The notes beneath the pieces are model-generated. The model was not told the DNA's origin. It did no database searches and saw nothing but the letters and a program-made list of their open reading frames with translations. A stretch of 7,793 bases of DNA from contig JAJXYW010000316.1 in the NCBI GenBank assembly GCA_021780415.1, forward strand, positions 1 to 7,793, written 5' to 3'. A program made the position numbers and the translations under genes. Positions 1 through 7,170 of the stretch are shown here, in pieces. This DNA is from Acidobacteriota bacterium (lineage in GTDB: Bacteria; Acidobacteriota; Terriglobia; Terriglobales; Acidobacteriaceae). Each line of letters opens with the position of its first letter. The first letter of the stretch is position 1.

Positions 1-562
1 TCCTGGCCTGCAGGTCCAGCAGCGTATCCTCTACCGATTGGTTGCTGGCGTTCCGACGCTTCGGTGTTGGCTGGTTCGTGCGTCCATCCTCGTCGACGAT
101 CAGGTGCATGCGCGGCTCTTCCACGCGCAGGTACCGTAGGCTGATCCGCGACTGCGGCCCCAATCCGCGAAGGTGCGTCAGGATCATATTGAGATGCAGC
201 CGCAAAAAGATCTTCGACGCCGAAAGATACGGCATCTCTCCCGCTGCCTCCGTGCCATGAATCACCAGACCATCGGCCTCAATCGCCAGGTGCCACAGGC
301 TGAACGTAAGATGACGCAACTCCACACGCCCTCCCGTCGCGTTCTCCAGCGTCGCAACGACCTCACCGCCCACGCGCCGTTGAAAGTCCGCCGTACCCGT
401 GTACCACGTCGCTCCCACAGCCAGCAGGATCACCAGCGCAACGACCGTCCCCACGCTCCATCCAAACGCGCGCAGCACAAAGCTGCCCTTCTTGCCCGTG
501 GGCTCCGGCGTGGGCATCAGCGGCGCGGCCGACGGCGAGCCTGTTTCCGCATCCCCGCTCAT
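1..562 (-). CDS. TamB/AsmA-like protein, N-terminal part (runs off left edge)
   Basis: This ORF starts with ATG at 562 and stays open to the window edge (187 complete codons). Residues 1-25 are a short Pro/Ala-rich cytoplasmic tail ending in GKKGS. Residues about 28-50 are one hydrophobic segment (GTVVALVILLAVGATWYTG) that fits an uncleaved inner-membrane anchor. The rest reads as the start of a periplasmic beta-rich domain: TADFQRRVGGEVVATLENAT, then GGRVELRHLTFSLWHLAIEA, then a basic stretch. This 'phi-x-R-V-x-phi-x-x-phi-x-phi-x-phi-W' layout after a single anchor is typical of TamB (DUF490) and AsmA-like proteins, which span the periplasm as a hydrophobic groove and work with an Omp85 partner in outer-membrane assembly or lipid transport. 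The Omp85 gene two genes upstream supports that. Its ATG overlaps the preceding stop as ATGA (559-562), so translation is probably coupled. The diagnostic C-terminal TamB domain lies outside the window, so a generic AsmA-like protein remains possible. Confidence 0.8.
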   Translation of the reverse strand, partial: MSGDAETGSPSAAPLMPTPEPTGKKGSFVLRAFGWSVGTVVALVILLAVGATWYTGTADFQRRVGGEVVATLENATGGRVELRHLTFSLWHLAIEADGLVIHGTEAAGEMPYLSASKIFLRLHLNMILTHLRGLGPQSRISLRYLRVEEPRMHLIVDEDGRTNQPTPKRRNASNQSVEDTLLDLQAR

Positions 563-1425
563 GGCGCCTCCTCTCCCGGATGCCGCACCACCACATCGCC
601 CTGCGCACGCAGACTCTCCAGCCAGTCATCCAGCAGCTTCGACACCTGCTCCTGCAGCAGCACCTCCTGGATTCTGCTGGCGATCGCCTTCACCGGCGGC
701 GGCGTCACATGCTGCGCCGCATACTGTGGCAGCAGCGTCTTCGTGTAGTACTCCTGAACCTCCTCCGGAGAAATCTTGATCCCCATCCGGAAGCGCATCT
801 CGATGAATGCCATCACATCCATGCGCTGCCGCCACAGTCGGGTCAGGCTGTCTTCCGAGAAGCCCTCCGTCGCCAGAAACTTCTCCCACCCCGCCTGCGT
901 CTCGCAGTGGTATTCCTTGCAGGCCGGCAGCGATGTCCGCAGCGCATCGAGATCCTTCGCCGCAACTTGCATCGAAATCTCATTCTCCGGCTGCAACGCC
1001 AGTTGCTGCAAAATCAGATCGCGATTGATCAGACGCTCGATCGCCGCATCGCGGCTATACTGCCCACCGGCCTCACCATAGGGCAACAGCGTCGCAAATC
1101 GTTGCTCCCGGTCCAGGTCGCTGTCGAGAATCAACTGCCCGTTCACAATGGCCACCACACGATCGACACTGGTCCCCTCCACCGCCGGCATCCCCGGCAG
1201 TTTTGGTAGCACGATCACCGTCGCTGGCGATTGCGACTGCGCCACCGACGGCGTAGATCCCGCAGCAAGCTTAGGCATCGGTGGCACATTCTCCGACGGC
1301 CGCGGCGTCGGCGTCACACTCTGCGCGCACACCTTCCCCATCAGCAGGCCCGCAAGCAACACAACGAGCAGCATCCCGCCACTCGCCCATCGCCTCCTCC
1401 CGTGTTGTGCCGCGTGTCGCATCAT
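559..1425 (-). CDS. SurA-like periplasmic chaperone without a parvulin domain
   Basis: This is a 288-residue secreted protein. Residues 1-35 are a signal peptide (basic RHAAQHGRRR, hydrophobic MLLVVLLAGLLMG, cleavage near VCAQ-S). Residues 36-85 are a Pro/Ser/Thr-rich linker. Residues 88-110 carry the SurA N-terminal signature DRVVAIVNGQLILDSDLD, followed by helices with INRDLILQQLA at about 133-143 and a segment containing a Cys169/Cys174 pair. Residues 246-280 form a final helix plus strand (RIQEVLLQEQVSKLLDDWLE, then VVVR) like the C-terminal element that completes the SurA core chaperone fold. E. coli SurA is about 430 residues with two parvulin domains between these parts; no parvulin-like segment is visible here, so a holdase role for unfolded outer-membrane proteins is inferred rather than isomerase activity. 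Start ATG at 1425 (a second ATG is adjacent at 1422) lies 3 bp after the Omp85 stop, and the stop overlaps the TamB-like start. No strong Shine-Dalgarno is seen, which fits coupled translation. Confidence 0.85.
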   Translation of the reverse strand: MMRHAAQHGRRRWASGGMLLVVLLAGLLMGKVCAQSVTPTPRPSENVPPMPKLAAGSTPSVAQSQSPATVIVLPKLPGMPAVEGTSVDRVVAIVNGQLILDSDLDREQRFATLLPYGEAGGQYSRDAAIERLINRDLILQQLALQPENEISMQVAAKDLDALRTSLPACKEYHCETQAGWEKFLATEGFSEDSLTRLWRQRMDVMAFIEMRFRMGIKISPEEVQEYYTKTLLPQYAAQHVTPPPVKAIASRIQEVLLQEQVSKLLDDWLESLRAQGDVVVRHPGEEAP

Positions 1426-1428
1426 CGT

Positions 1429-4400
1429 CTAGAAACTCTGTCCAATGCTGAAGAAGAAGTTGAAATGATTCGCCTGTCCCACATACGGCAGCGCACCCGT
1501 ATAGTCGTCGAAGACCGGATAAATCGTCGGATTCAGGTTATAGCTGAAGTCCAGCCGGATAGGCCCCACCGGCGTCCCATAGCGCACGCCCACGCCCACC
1601 GCATGCGAGTAGTAGTTGAAGTTGCACGAGCCCACCGCTTCCGCCGCAACTCCACCTGCCGCAGCTAGCGGACCAGCGAGATTTTTGCATGCCGCCCTAT
1701 CCGGCTGACGAAAGTGCTTGATGCTCTTGAACATGTCGCCCGGATATTCAAACGCATTGCCCATGTCATGGAAGAGCACAAACGAAATACTGTCACCCAC
1801 CAGCGGCAACGTCGGCGGCGGCATGCGCAGTTCCAGCGAATTCACCACCGCGCCCGACCCGCCCACCGGAAATCCCGTCGTCAAATCGCGCGGCCCTCCA
1901 TCGTTGATTCCAAATCCACGGTGCGACGATTCGCCCCCGACATACAGCCGCTCCGGCAGCGGCACCGCATTGCACGTCGGGTTCGTCTCCAGCAGCGTCC
2001 CCGAGCACGCCGTCGAAATCACCCCTATCTGATTGCCCGCGTTATACGCATTCGGATTCGGCCCCCACGACTTCTCAAACGCCACCCGCAGATTCCGCGC
2101 GAACACATACTTCCGCTTGCCAAACGTGTAATACGTCGACTCGCTCACATCCACCTTGTTGAAGTCCGCCTGCGAACCGAACTTCGACGTCGCGAGAAAT
2201 TCCTCCAGCGAAAAATACTGCCCCTTCCCAGCATTCAGCGCACTCGGATCGCGCGTGTCGTGCAGATACGTAATGTCCGGCCCGCCCACAATCACCGGCT
2301 CCGACAACTGCGGAATCAGGTTCGGCGTAATCTCCAGCGAGTTCGGATTCACCGACACGCGCCGATACTGGAAGTCATAAATAAACGTGTCCGCGCGCTT
2401 CACCTTCTGCGTCACCCGCACATCGCCCTGCAGCGTCGATGACGCAAACGTCGTAATGTCCTGCACATTCGAGTACCCGCCCGAGATCATCCCCGTCAGA
2501 TTCCGATTCCCGAAAAACTGCGGCACATTGAAGCTCAGCATCGCCACCTCTTCCAGCAGCCCATACGTCGAGTGCAGCGTCAGCGAGTTCTGCGTCCCCC
2601 GCAGATTAATCCGCGACACATCCAGCGATACCCGCGGACTCACTCCCGCCTGCCCATTCTGCGCCGCCGTCGTTCCCCGCGTCTGCCCCGTTACAATCCC
2701 CGGCGTTCCCGTCTGCGCCTCGAACCCGAAGCCGTACGTCACATCCCACCGCTTCGCCTCGGTCAACTGCACCAGCACGTTCTTGTCCGGCGCATGGCCC
2801 ATCGGGTTCTGCACCGCCGCATTCACCTCGCTGAACAGCGCCAGGTTATATAAATTCCTCTGCGTCTGCAGCAGCGCCGACTGGTCCAGCGGATCGCCCG
2901 CATGCACCAGAATCTGACTCTCCACCACCTTCGACCGCGTGTGCACCAGTCCCGACAGCAGCACGTGATCCACAAATACCTGCTGCCCCTCGGTCACATT
3001 CAGCGCCACATCCGTGCGCGATGCATCCCCGCTCGCTACATGCTGCTCAATCTCCACCCTCGCATGGTCAAACCCATTCGCCAGATAGTACGTCACAATC
3101 GCATCGCGATCGCTCGACAGCGTAATCAGCGAGAACGGCTGTCCCGTCTGCGAGCTCAGCAGAGCCCTCACCGCCTTGCTTCGCTCCGTCGCCACACCCG
3201 TCAGGTCCACGCTGCCAAACTTCTGCTGCCGTCCTTCAACGATCGTGAACGTCACCTCAATCTGCGGCTCCTTCAGCACCTTTCCATTCGCCGCTGTATG
3301 GATCTCCTTCACCGCCGCCGTCGCCTTCACCTGGCTGAATCCATTCGACCGGTACAGCGATTCGATCGAGTCCACATCCTCTGCCACCAACTCCGTGCTG
3401 TATCGTCCGCTGCGCTGATACGCGTCCGCCTTCTTCACCCGCAGCAGGTCTTCCAGCGTCCCGCTATCGAAGTACTTGTTCCCCCTGATCCTCACCGCGG
3501 TTACCTTGTGTTTGCTGCCCGCGTCCACCATATACAGCACCTCCACATGTCCCGTGCCGCTGCCATTCAACTGCACCGTGTCGGTCACTTTGAAGTACCC
3601 GCGCTGCTGCATATAGTCCTTGATGTTGAACGCGCCCTCGTTCAGCAAATCAGGATCCACCGCTCCCTCTTCATACACCGGAACCAGCAGCTTCGTGCGC
3701 GACTTCGAAAGCTTCACCCCCTTCACCACCACCTCCACCACAGGCCCCTGGTTAGCCGTGAACTCGTAGTCCACCTGCCTGCGCGGAGCAATATAGCTCG
3801 AGGACTGCAGACTGATCGTTCCCTCCAGCCGGTCCTCCTTCTGGTAGTACGACCTCACGCCCGACAGCGCATTGCTCGTCGTCTCGCGCGTCACCTTCGC
3901 AAGGCACGTCTTCCCAAACGTCTTGTGGAGCCCCGCCGTCAGCCACCCGCAGTTCAGGTGTCCCTTCTTCCGGAACGTCTCCACATCGATCCCAGGATCA
4001 GGCCCGCCCACCTGCACTGCTCCCACATGCGCCTGCGGCCCCGTGTTCACGGTGAACGTCGCATTCACCTGGTGCCCCACCGTATCCACATCGGTCGTCA
4101 TCGCCACCGTCGGAATAAAATATCCATTCTCCGCCAGCGCCTCTTTCAGCGCTTCCACCGCCGTCGGCAGCGCAGCGTCATTGAACGGCACACCCGGATC
4201 CAGCCGCGTCGCAAACTCCAGCACTGCCGCCAGCCGTTCCTCCTTCACGCCCACAATCCGTACCCGCCCCACAAAGTACCGCGGCTCGCCCGCATACACC
4301 ACCGTCACGCCACTCCCTGACGCCACCACCTCCACACGGAGATCCACATACATCCCCGTTGCAAACAGCCGCCTCTCATCCGCGCGCACCTTGTCCGGAT

Positions 4401-4740
4401 CCAGCGGCTCTCCCGCCCTCTGCTGCAGCTCCGCAAAAATCGCATCCTTCCCACCAAACGTGACGCCCGCAAACCGCACCGCCGTCACCGCAATCCCAGC
4501 CTTGGACCACAAGCTCACCGGCAGCGCCGGCAGCACATTCGTCACCGACTGCGCCGTCGAATCGGTAGCCGAGGCTGCATTTGCATTGGCCGCTGTAGTT
4601 GCGGTTGTCGCAGCCCTGGCTACAGCCGCGGTCGCGGTCTTGGCCCCTGTCGCAGTCGGAACCGCACTCTGCGCACACGCCATCGCCGCCACACACCCCA
4701 CCATCAGCGGCATCGCCCAACGCACCAGGGTAGAACGCAT
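1429..4740 (-). CDS. Omp85-family outer-membrane protein (BamA/TamA type) with about seven POTRA domains
   Basis: This protein would insert or assemble proteins in the outer membrane. From ATG 4740 it is 1103 residues: signal peptide 1-24 (RSTLVRWAMPLMVGCVAAMACAQ), Ala/Thr-rich linker about 25-63, then seven successive POTRA-like units at roughly 82-150, 156-231, 236-331, 334-407, 410-502, 506-586 and 588-662. Several carry the G-x-x-F/Y turn of the fold (ENGYF, QQRGYF, RSNGF, LANGF). A beta barrel follows from about 666 to the end. The Omp85 L6 motif is seen as GGESSHRGFG with HRGF at 940-943, and the chain ends in alternating aromatics with a terminal Phe (FNFFFSIGQSF), the usual outer-membrane signal. 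E. coli BamA has five POTRAs in about 810 residues and TamA three, so this is long. Start choice: the frame extends to an ATG at 4800 and a TTG at 4857, neither with a clear Shine-Dalgarno. ATG 4740 gives a textbook signal peptide, but the longer forms cannot be excluded. First gene of the operon. Confidence 0.93.
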   Translation of the reverse strand: MRSTLVRWAMPLMVGCVAAMACAQSAVPTATGAKTATAAVARAATTATTAANANAASATDSTAQSVTNVLPALPVSLWSKAGIAVTAVRFAGVTFGGKDAIFAELQQRAGEPLDPDKVRADERRLFATGMYVDLRVEVVASGSGVTVVYAGEPRYFVGRVRIVGVKEERLAAVLEFATRLDPGVPFNDAALPTAVEALKEALAENGYFIPTVAMTTDVDTVGHQVNATFTVNTGPQAHVGAVQVGGPDPGIDVETFRKKGHLNCGWLTAGLHKTFGKTCLAKVTRETTSNALSGVRSYYQKEDRLEGTISLQSSSYIAPRRQVDYEFTANQGPVVEVVVKGVKLSKSRTKLLVPVYEEGAVDPDLLNEGAFNIKDYMQQRGYFKVTDTVQLNGSGTGHVEVLYMVDAGSKHKVTAVRIRGNKYFDSGTLEDLLRVKKADAYQRSGRYSTELVAEDVDSIESLYRSNGFSQVKATAAVKEIHTAANGKVLKEPQIEVTFTIVEGRQQKFGSVDLTGVATERSKAVRALLSSQTGQPFSLITLSSDRDAIVTYYLANGFDHARVEIEQHVASGDASRTDVALNVTEGQQVFVDHVLLSGLVHTRSKVVESQILVHAGDPLDQSALLQTQRNLYNLALFSEVNAAVQNPMGHAPDKNVLVQLTEAKRWDVTYGFGFEAQTGTPGIVTGQTRGTTAAQNGQAGVSPRVSLDVSRINLRGTQNSLTLHSTYGLLEEVAMLSFNVPQFFGNRNLTGMISGGYSNVQDITTFASSTLQGDVRVTQKVKRADTFIYDFQYRRVSVNPNSLEITPNLIPQLSEPVIVGGPDITYLHDTRDPSALNAGKGQYFSLEEFLATSKFGSQADFNKVDVSESTYYTFGKRKYVFARNLRVAFEKSWGPNPNAYNAGNQIGVISTACSGTLLETNPTCNAVPLPERLYVGGESSHRGFGINDGGPRDLTTGFPVGGSGAVVNSLELRMPPPTLPLVGDSISFVLFHDMGNAFEYPGDMFKSIKHFRQPDRAACKNLAGPLAAAGGVAAEAVGSCNFNYYSHAVGVGVRYGTPVGPIRLDFSYNLNPTIYPVFDDYTGALPYVGQANHFNFFFSIGQSF

Positions 4741-4955
4741 CCACCCGCACCGGCGCACGCTCTCCCCAACCTCCAGCAGGCGCGCGGGGAGTCGCTTCAT
4801 CTCGCGCTCGCTCAACCACTCGCTCCGCGCCAACGCCGCTTTCCTCTCAACCTTCAAATTCGCCAGCCGCCATCTCGCTTCAACTCATCTTCCGCGGCTC
4901 TCTCCATCCCGCCAAGCCCGGCACCACGGCCTTCTCTCATCGCGTAGATACTTTC

Positions 4956-4984
4956 ATTTTACAGATGCCATGCGCCCACAGCAG
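4956..4984 (-). promoter_or_regulatory. Weak candidate promoter for the Omp85 operon
   Basis: Read on the minus strand, TAAAAT at 4961-4956 is a plausible -10 box in an AT-richer patch (about 4943-4964) of an otherwise GC-rich divergent intergenic region. The hexamer 17 bp upstream (CTGCTG, 4984-4979) is a poor -35. It lies about 100-220 bp upstream of the possible Omp85 starts. The match is weak and rests mainly on position. Confidence 0.2.
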
Positions 4985-5032
4985 GTTCCCTCACGCTTGC
5001 CCGACCCCCTCCAGATTCCCCTCCACCAAACG

Positions 5033-5038
5033 TATACT
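5033..5038 (+). promoter_or_regulatory. -10 box TATACT of the adenylyltransferase gene
   Basis: TATACT matches the sigma-70 -10 consensus TATAAT at five of six positions. Seven bases (CGCCTAT) separate it from the ATG at 5046, which places the expected transcription start on or next to the A of the start codon. No convincing -35 hexamer stands 16-18 bp upstream, where the sequence is C-rich, and no Shine-Dalgarno precedes the ATG. This is the pattern of a leaderless transcript. Confidence 0.5.
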
Positions 5039-5045
5039 CGCCTAT

Positions 5046-6278
5046 ATGCCTGCGTTTCCAGCCTCCGACGCCGCCGCCTCCAACGCAGCCAGCCCCCTCC
5101 CCGATCCCATCTCCGATCAAGACCGTTACTCCCGCCAGGTCCTCTTCCCCGGCATCGGCGAAGCCGGCCAGCAACTCCTCCGCCGCGCCCACGTCGCCAT
5201 CGTCGGCGTCGGCGCCACCGGAGCCGCCACCGCCGGCCTTCTCGCCCGCGCCGGCGTCGGCCACCTCACCCTCATCGACCGCGACTTCGTCGAGCCCTCC
5301 AACCTCCAGCGCCAGACGCTCTTCGACGAAGACGACGCCCGCGCCGCCCTCCCCAAAGCCGAAGCCGCCCGCCGCCATCTCGCCCGCATCAACTCCGGCG
5401 TCCACGTCACCGCCCACATCGCCGACCTCGTCCCCCTCAACGCCGCCGACCTCCTCTCCGCCGACCTCGTCCTCGACTGCACCGACAACTTCGAAACCCG
5501 CTACCTCATCAACGACCTCTGCGTCCGCGACCACCGCCCCTGGATCTACGCCGCCGCCGTCGGCGCCTACGCCGCCACCATGAACATCCTCCCCCGCCCC
5601 GCCACAAATCTGTCATCTCGACCGGACGCGGCGTCCTTTGCCGCCGCAGTGGAGAGCCCTGCAGGTTCAACCGGCGACCAGCTCTCACTCCACTCAACCG
5701 ACCCGTCATCTCCATCCCCTATCCCCTATCCCCTATCCCCTGCAACTCCCCCTGCAACCGCCTGTCTCGCCTGCATCTTCCCCTCCGCTCCCTCGGGTAA
5801 CGTCGAAACCTGCGACACCGCAGGCATTCTCTCCACGGCCGTCAACCTCGCCGCCTCCATCCAGGTCACCGAAGCCCTCAAGTACCTCACCCGCCAGCCC
5901 CACCTCATGCGCCGCTCGCTCCTCTCCTTTGACCTCTGGTCCAACCAACGCTCGGAGATCAACACTTCCGCCCCCCGCGCCGACTGCGAAGTCTGTGGCC
6001 AGCGCATCTTCCGCGCCCTCTCCGGCGAGCAGCGTCCGCACATCACCCTCTGCGGCCGCAACTCCGTGCAGATCCACCAGCACCATCACCCCATCGACCT
6101 CGCCGCTCTCGAAGCCCGCCTCGCGCCCCTGGGCCACGTCCGCGCCAACGGCCTGCTTCTTCGCTTCACCTACTCGCCATACACCCTCACCGTCTTCCCC
6201 GACGGCCGCGCCCTCATACAGGGCACCACCGACACCGGCCTCGCCCGCTCCCTCTACGCCCGCTTCCTCGGCAGCTAG
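5046..6278 (+). CDS. ThiF/MoeB/HesA-family adenylyltransferase (E1-like)
   Basis: The 410-residue E1-like enzyme would adenylate the C-terminal glycine of a small ubiquitin-fold sulfur carrier (ThiS, MoaD or similar) in the cytoplasm. Visible in order: the N-terminal YSRQVLFPGIGEAGQ motif (28-42), nucleotide loop GVGATG (54-59), DRDFVEPSNLQRQ (78-90) with the ATP-contacting Arg, Lys104, and DCTDNFETRYLIND (144-157) with the Mg-binding Asp147. Further on are zinc CxxC motifs at Cys240/243 and Cys314/317, and ETCDTAG with Cys256 at the position of the conserved catalytic cysteine. The C-terminal 80 residues (LCGRNSVQIHQ to the end) resemble the extension seen in Bacillus-type ThiF proteins. Residues about 186-236 are a foreign Ser/Pro-rich insertion from a repeat element (separate entries). 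All catalytic landmarks survive, so it may still be active. No sulfur-carrier gene is in the window, so the pathway (thiamine, molybdopterin or other) is undecided. The frame extends upstream to 4965, but the family motif and the -10 box favour 5046. Confidence 0.9.
   Translation: MPAFPASDAAASNAASPLPDPISDQDRYSRQVLFPGIGEAGQQLLRRAHVAIVGVGATGAATAGLLARAGVGHLTLIDRDFVEPSNLQRQTLFDEDDARAALPKAEAARRHLARINSGVHVTAHIADLVPLNAADLLSADLVLDCTDNFETRYLINDLCVRDHRPWIYAAAVGAYAATMNILPRPATNLSSRPDAASFAAAVESPAGSTGDQLSLHSTDPSSPSPIPYPLSPATPPATACLACIFPSAPSGNVETCDTAGILSTAVNLAASIQVTEALKYLTRQPHLMRRSLLSFDLWSNQRSEINTSAPRADCEVCGQRIFRALSGEQRPHITLCGRNSVQIHQHHHPIDLAALEARLAPLGHVRANGLLLRFTYSPYTLTVFPDGRALIQGTTDTGLARSLYARFLGS
5611..5741 (+). 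repeat. Dispersed repeat element inserted in frame in the adenylyltransferase gene
   Basis: This segment interrupts the normal junction between the AAAVGAYAATMNILPRP strand and the TACLACIFP zinc motif. It encodes a Ser/Pro/Ala-rich run with no counterpart in the family. It opens with TGTCATCTCGACCGG, contains an imperfect hairpin (GCGGCG 5628-5633, CGCCGC 5642-5647), then TGGAGAGCCCTGCAGGTT, and ends in four heptamers at 5714-5741. The TCATCTC...CCTTTG...GGAGAG...GCAG order recurs at 7495-7554, which marks it as a mobile or dispersed repeat rather than gene sequence. The exact ends are uncertain by several bases; the total insertion must be a multiple of three, and about 150 bp (roughly 5604-5753) would satisfy this. 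Confidence 0.65.
5714..5741 (+). repeat. Tandem heptamer (ATCCCCT)x4
   Basis: Four perfect head-to-tail copies of ATCCCCT occupy 5714-5741 and are translated as IPYPLSP-type sequence. The unit is not a multiple of three, so gain or loss of one or two copies would shift the reading frame before the zinc and catalytic cysteines. Confidence 0.9.
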
Positions 6279-6338
6279 CGTAAACTTTCCACAACCGCAA
6301 CTCTCGTACCCAGCGCGGCTTACGCCTTTCCTCCACTC

Positions 6339-6358
6339 GGCCGGACAACCCCCCGGCC
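6339..6358 (+). terminator. Weak hairpin downstream of the adenylyltransferase gene
   Basis: GGCCGG (6339-6344) and CCGGCC (6353-6358) form a 6-bp GC stem with an 8-nt loop about 60 bp after the stop at 6278. No T-tract follows, so an intrinsic terminator is doubtful. The rest of the 217-bp gap to the sigma gene shows no other clear element; no convincing promoter for the sigma gene was found. Confidence 0.2.
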
Positions 6359-6482
6359 CATTCCTCAGTCCAAGCTCTTGAAACCTTTAGCCACCGCGCA
6401 GCGTTACCGATGCAGCCATGTTCAGCATCTGCGCCGTTCGATTTGAAGGCCAAAAGCGGACAAATTCATCTATGGAACTCCA

Positions 6483-6486
6483 AGGC
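6483..6486 (+). promoter_or_regulatory. Ribosome binding site favouring the 6496 start
   Basis: AAGG lies 9 nt before the ATG at 6496. The in-frame ATGs at 6472 and 6418 have weaker or no upstream purine motif. The stretch 6472-6495 uses CTA and AGA, codons scarce in the neighbouring genes, which also argues that coding begins at 6496. Confidence 0.4.
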
Positions 6487-6495
6487 CTACCCAGA

Positions 6496-7170
6496 ATGCA
6501 GACGAAACCGAACCCCGGCTTCTTCAAGCGCAACGCTCCTATCGCCGGCGAAGCCGATGCCATTGAGCGCGCCAAGAATGGCGACCCCGACGCCTTCTCC
6601 ACGCTCTACGCGCTGCATAAACGCCGCGTCTATACCCTCTGCCTCCGCATGCTCGGCAACGTCTCCGAAGCCGAAGACATGACCCAGGAGGCCTTCCTCC
6701 ACCTCTTCCGCAAGCTCGGCAGCTTCCGCGGTGAGAGTGCCTTCTCCACCTGGCTGCACCGCCTCACCGTCAACCTCGTCCTCATGCATCTGCGCAAGAA
6801 GGGCCTCCAGCTCGTCTCGCTCGAAGAGACCATCAACCCCTCCGAGGACGACGCTCCCAAGCGCGACTTCGGCTCCCGCGATCAAGCCCTCGCCGGCTCC
6901 GTCGATCGTGTCACCCTCGAACGCGCCGTGGCTCTGCTCCCCCCGGGCTACCGTATGGTCTTCGTCCTCCACGACGTCGAAGGCTTCGAGCATAATGAGA
7001 TTGCCACCATGCTCGAGTGCTCCACAGGAAACAGCAAATCCCAGCTCCACAAGGCTCGCCTCAAGCTGCGCGAACTCCTGCGCAACCCCCAGGCCCTCTC
7101 CGCCGTCAACGGCTCATCCGAGCCCGCAGCCCACGCGGCAATTGCAGGCCAGAAGGGGATGGCGCGATGA
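6496..7170 (+). CDS. ECF (sigma-70 family, RpoE-like) RNA polymerase sigma factor
   Basis: This protein of 224 residues from ATG 6496 would direct RNA polymerase to a specific promoter set. Region 2 spans about residues 37-101: [19 protein letters not shown], then the acidic [18 protein letters not shown] core-binding helix and the -10-recognising [21 protein letters not shown] variable acidic linker covers about 102-134. Region 4 (about 137-196) has [32 protein letters not shown] and the helix-turn-helix end [17 protein letters not shown] that reads the -35 element. Regions 1 and 3 are absent, as in all ECF factors. The last ~28 residues are an Ala/Ser-rich tail. The stop overlaps the next start as ATGA (7167-7170), so the two genes are translationally linked. 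ATG 6472 or 6418 would give 232 or 250 residues. The signal sensed and the target promoters cannot be read from the window. Confidence 0.93.
   Translation: MQTKPNPGFFKRNAPIAGEADAIERAKNGDPDAFSTLYALHKRRVYTLCLRMLGNVSEAEDMTQEAFLHLFRKLGSFRGESAFSTWLHRLTVNLVLMHLRKKGLQLVSLEETINPSEDDAPKRDFGSRDQALAGSVDRVTLERAVALLPPGYRMVFVLHDVEGFEHNEIATMLECSTGNSKSQLHKARLKLRELLRNPQALSAVNGSSEPAAHAAIAGQKGMAR
7151..7158 (+). promoter_or_regulatory. Strong Shine-Dalgarno of the small downstream gene
   Basis: AGAAGGGG sits inside the end of the sigma gene, 8 nt before the ATG at 7167. It is the best ribosome binding site in the window and fixes the start of the small gene despite the overlap. Confidence 0.75.

Noticed and set aside
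580..1209. 209-codon plus-strand frame opposite the SurA-like gene
   Set aside because: Arg/His/Gln-rich shadow of the SurA-like gene without domain features.
2902..4320. 472-codon plus-strand frame antisense to the POTRA region
   Set aside because: His/Arg/Leu-rich low-complexity translation with no motif; explained by third-position GC bias of the opposite strand.
4561..4680. Ala/Thr-codon-rich stretch as a possible tandem DNA repeat
   Set aside because: The nucleotide sequence has no exact periodic unit; it encodes a low-complexity linker after the signal peptide of the Omp85 protein.
3872..5800. 642-codon open frame on the plus strand opposite the Omp85 gene and running into the adenylyltransferase gene
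   Set aside because: Its product becomes an Arg/Pro/His run in its second half, it has no recognisable domain, and it lies antisense to a clear Omp85 gene and then out of frame over the adenylyltransferase gene. It is a by-product of GC-rich codon use.
6339..6358. Strong intrinsic terminator after the adenylyltransferase gene
   Set aside because: The stem is only 6 bp and no T-tract follows; kept only as a weak feature.
5638..6381. 247-codon frame overlapping the adenylyltransferase gene in another phase
   Set aside because: Ser/Pro/Ala repeats typical of a shifted frame of a C-rich gene; the real frame contains all E1 motifs.
6378..6406. Promoter TTGAAA-17 bp-GCGTTA before the sigma gene
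   Set aside because: The -35 half is good but the -10 half is a poor match to TATAAT, so it is not reported as a feature.
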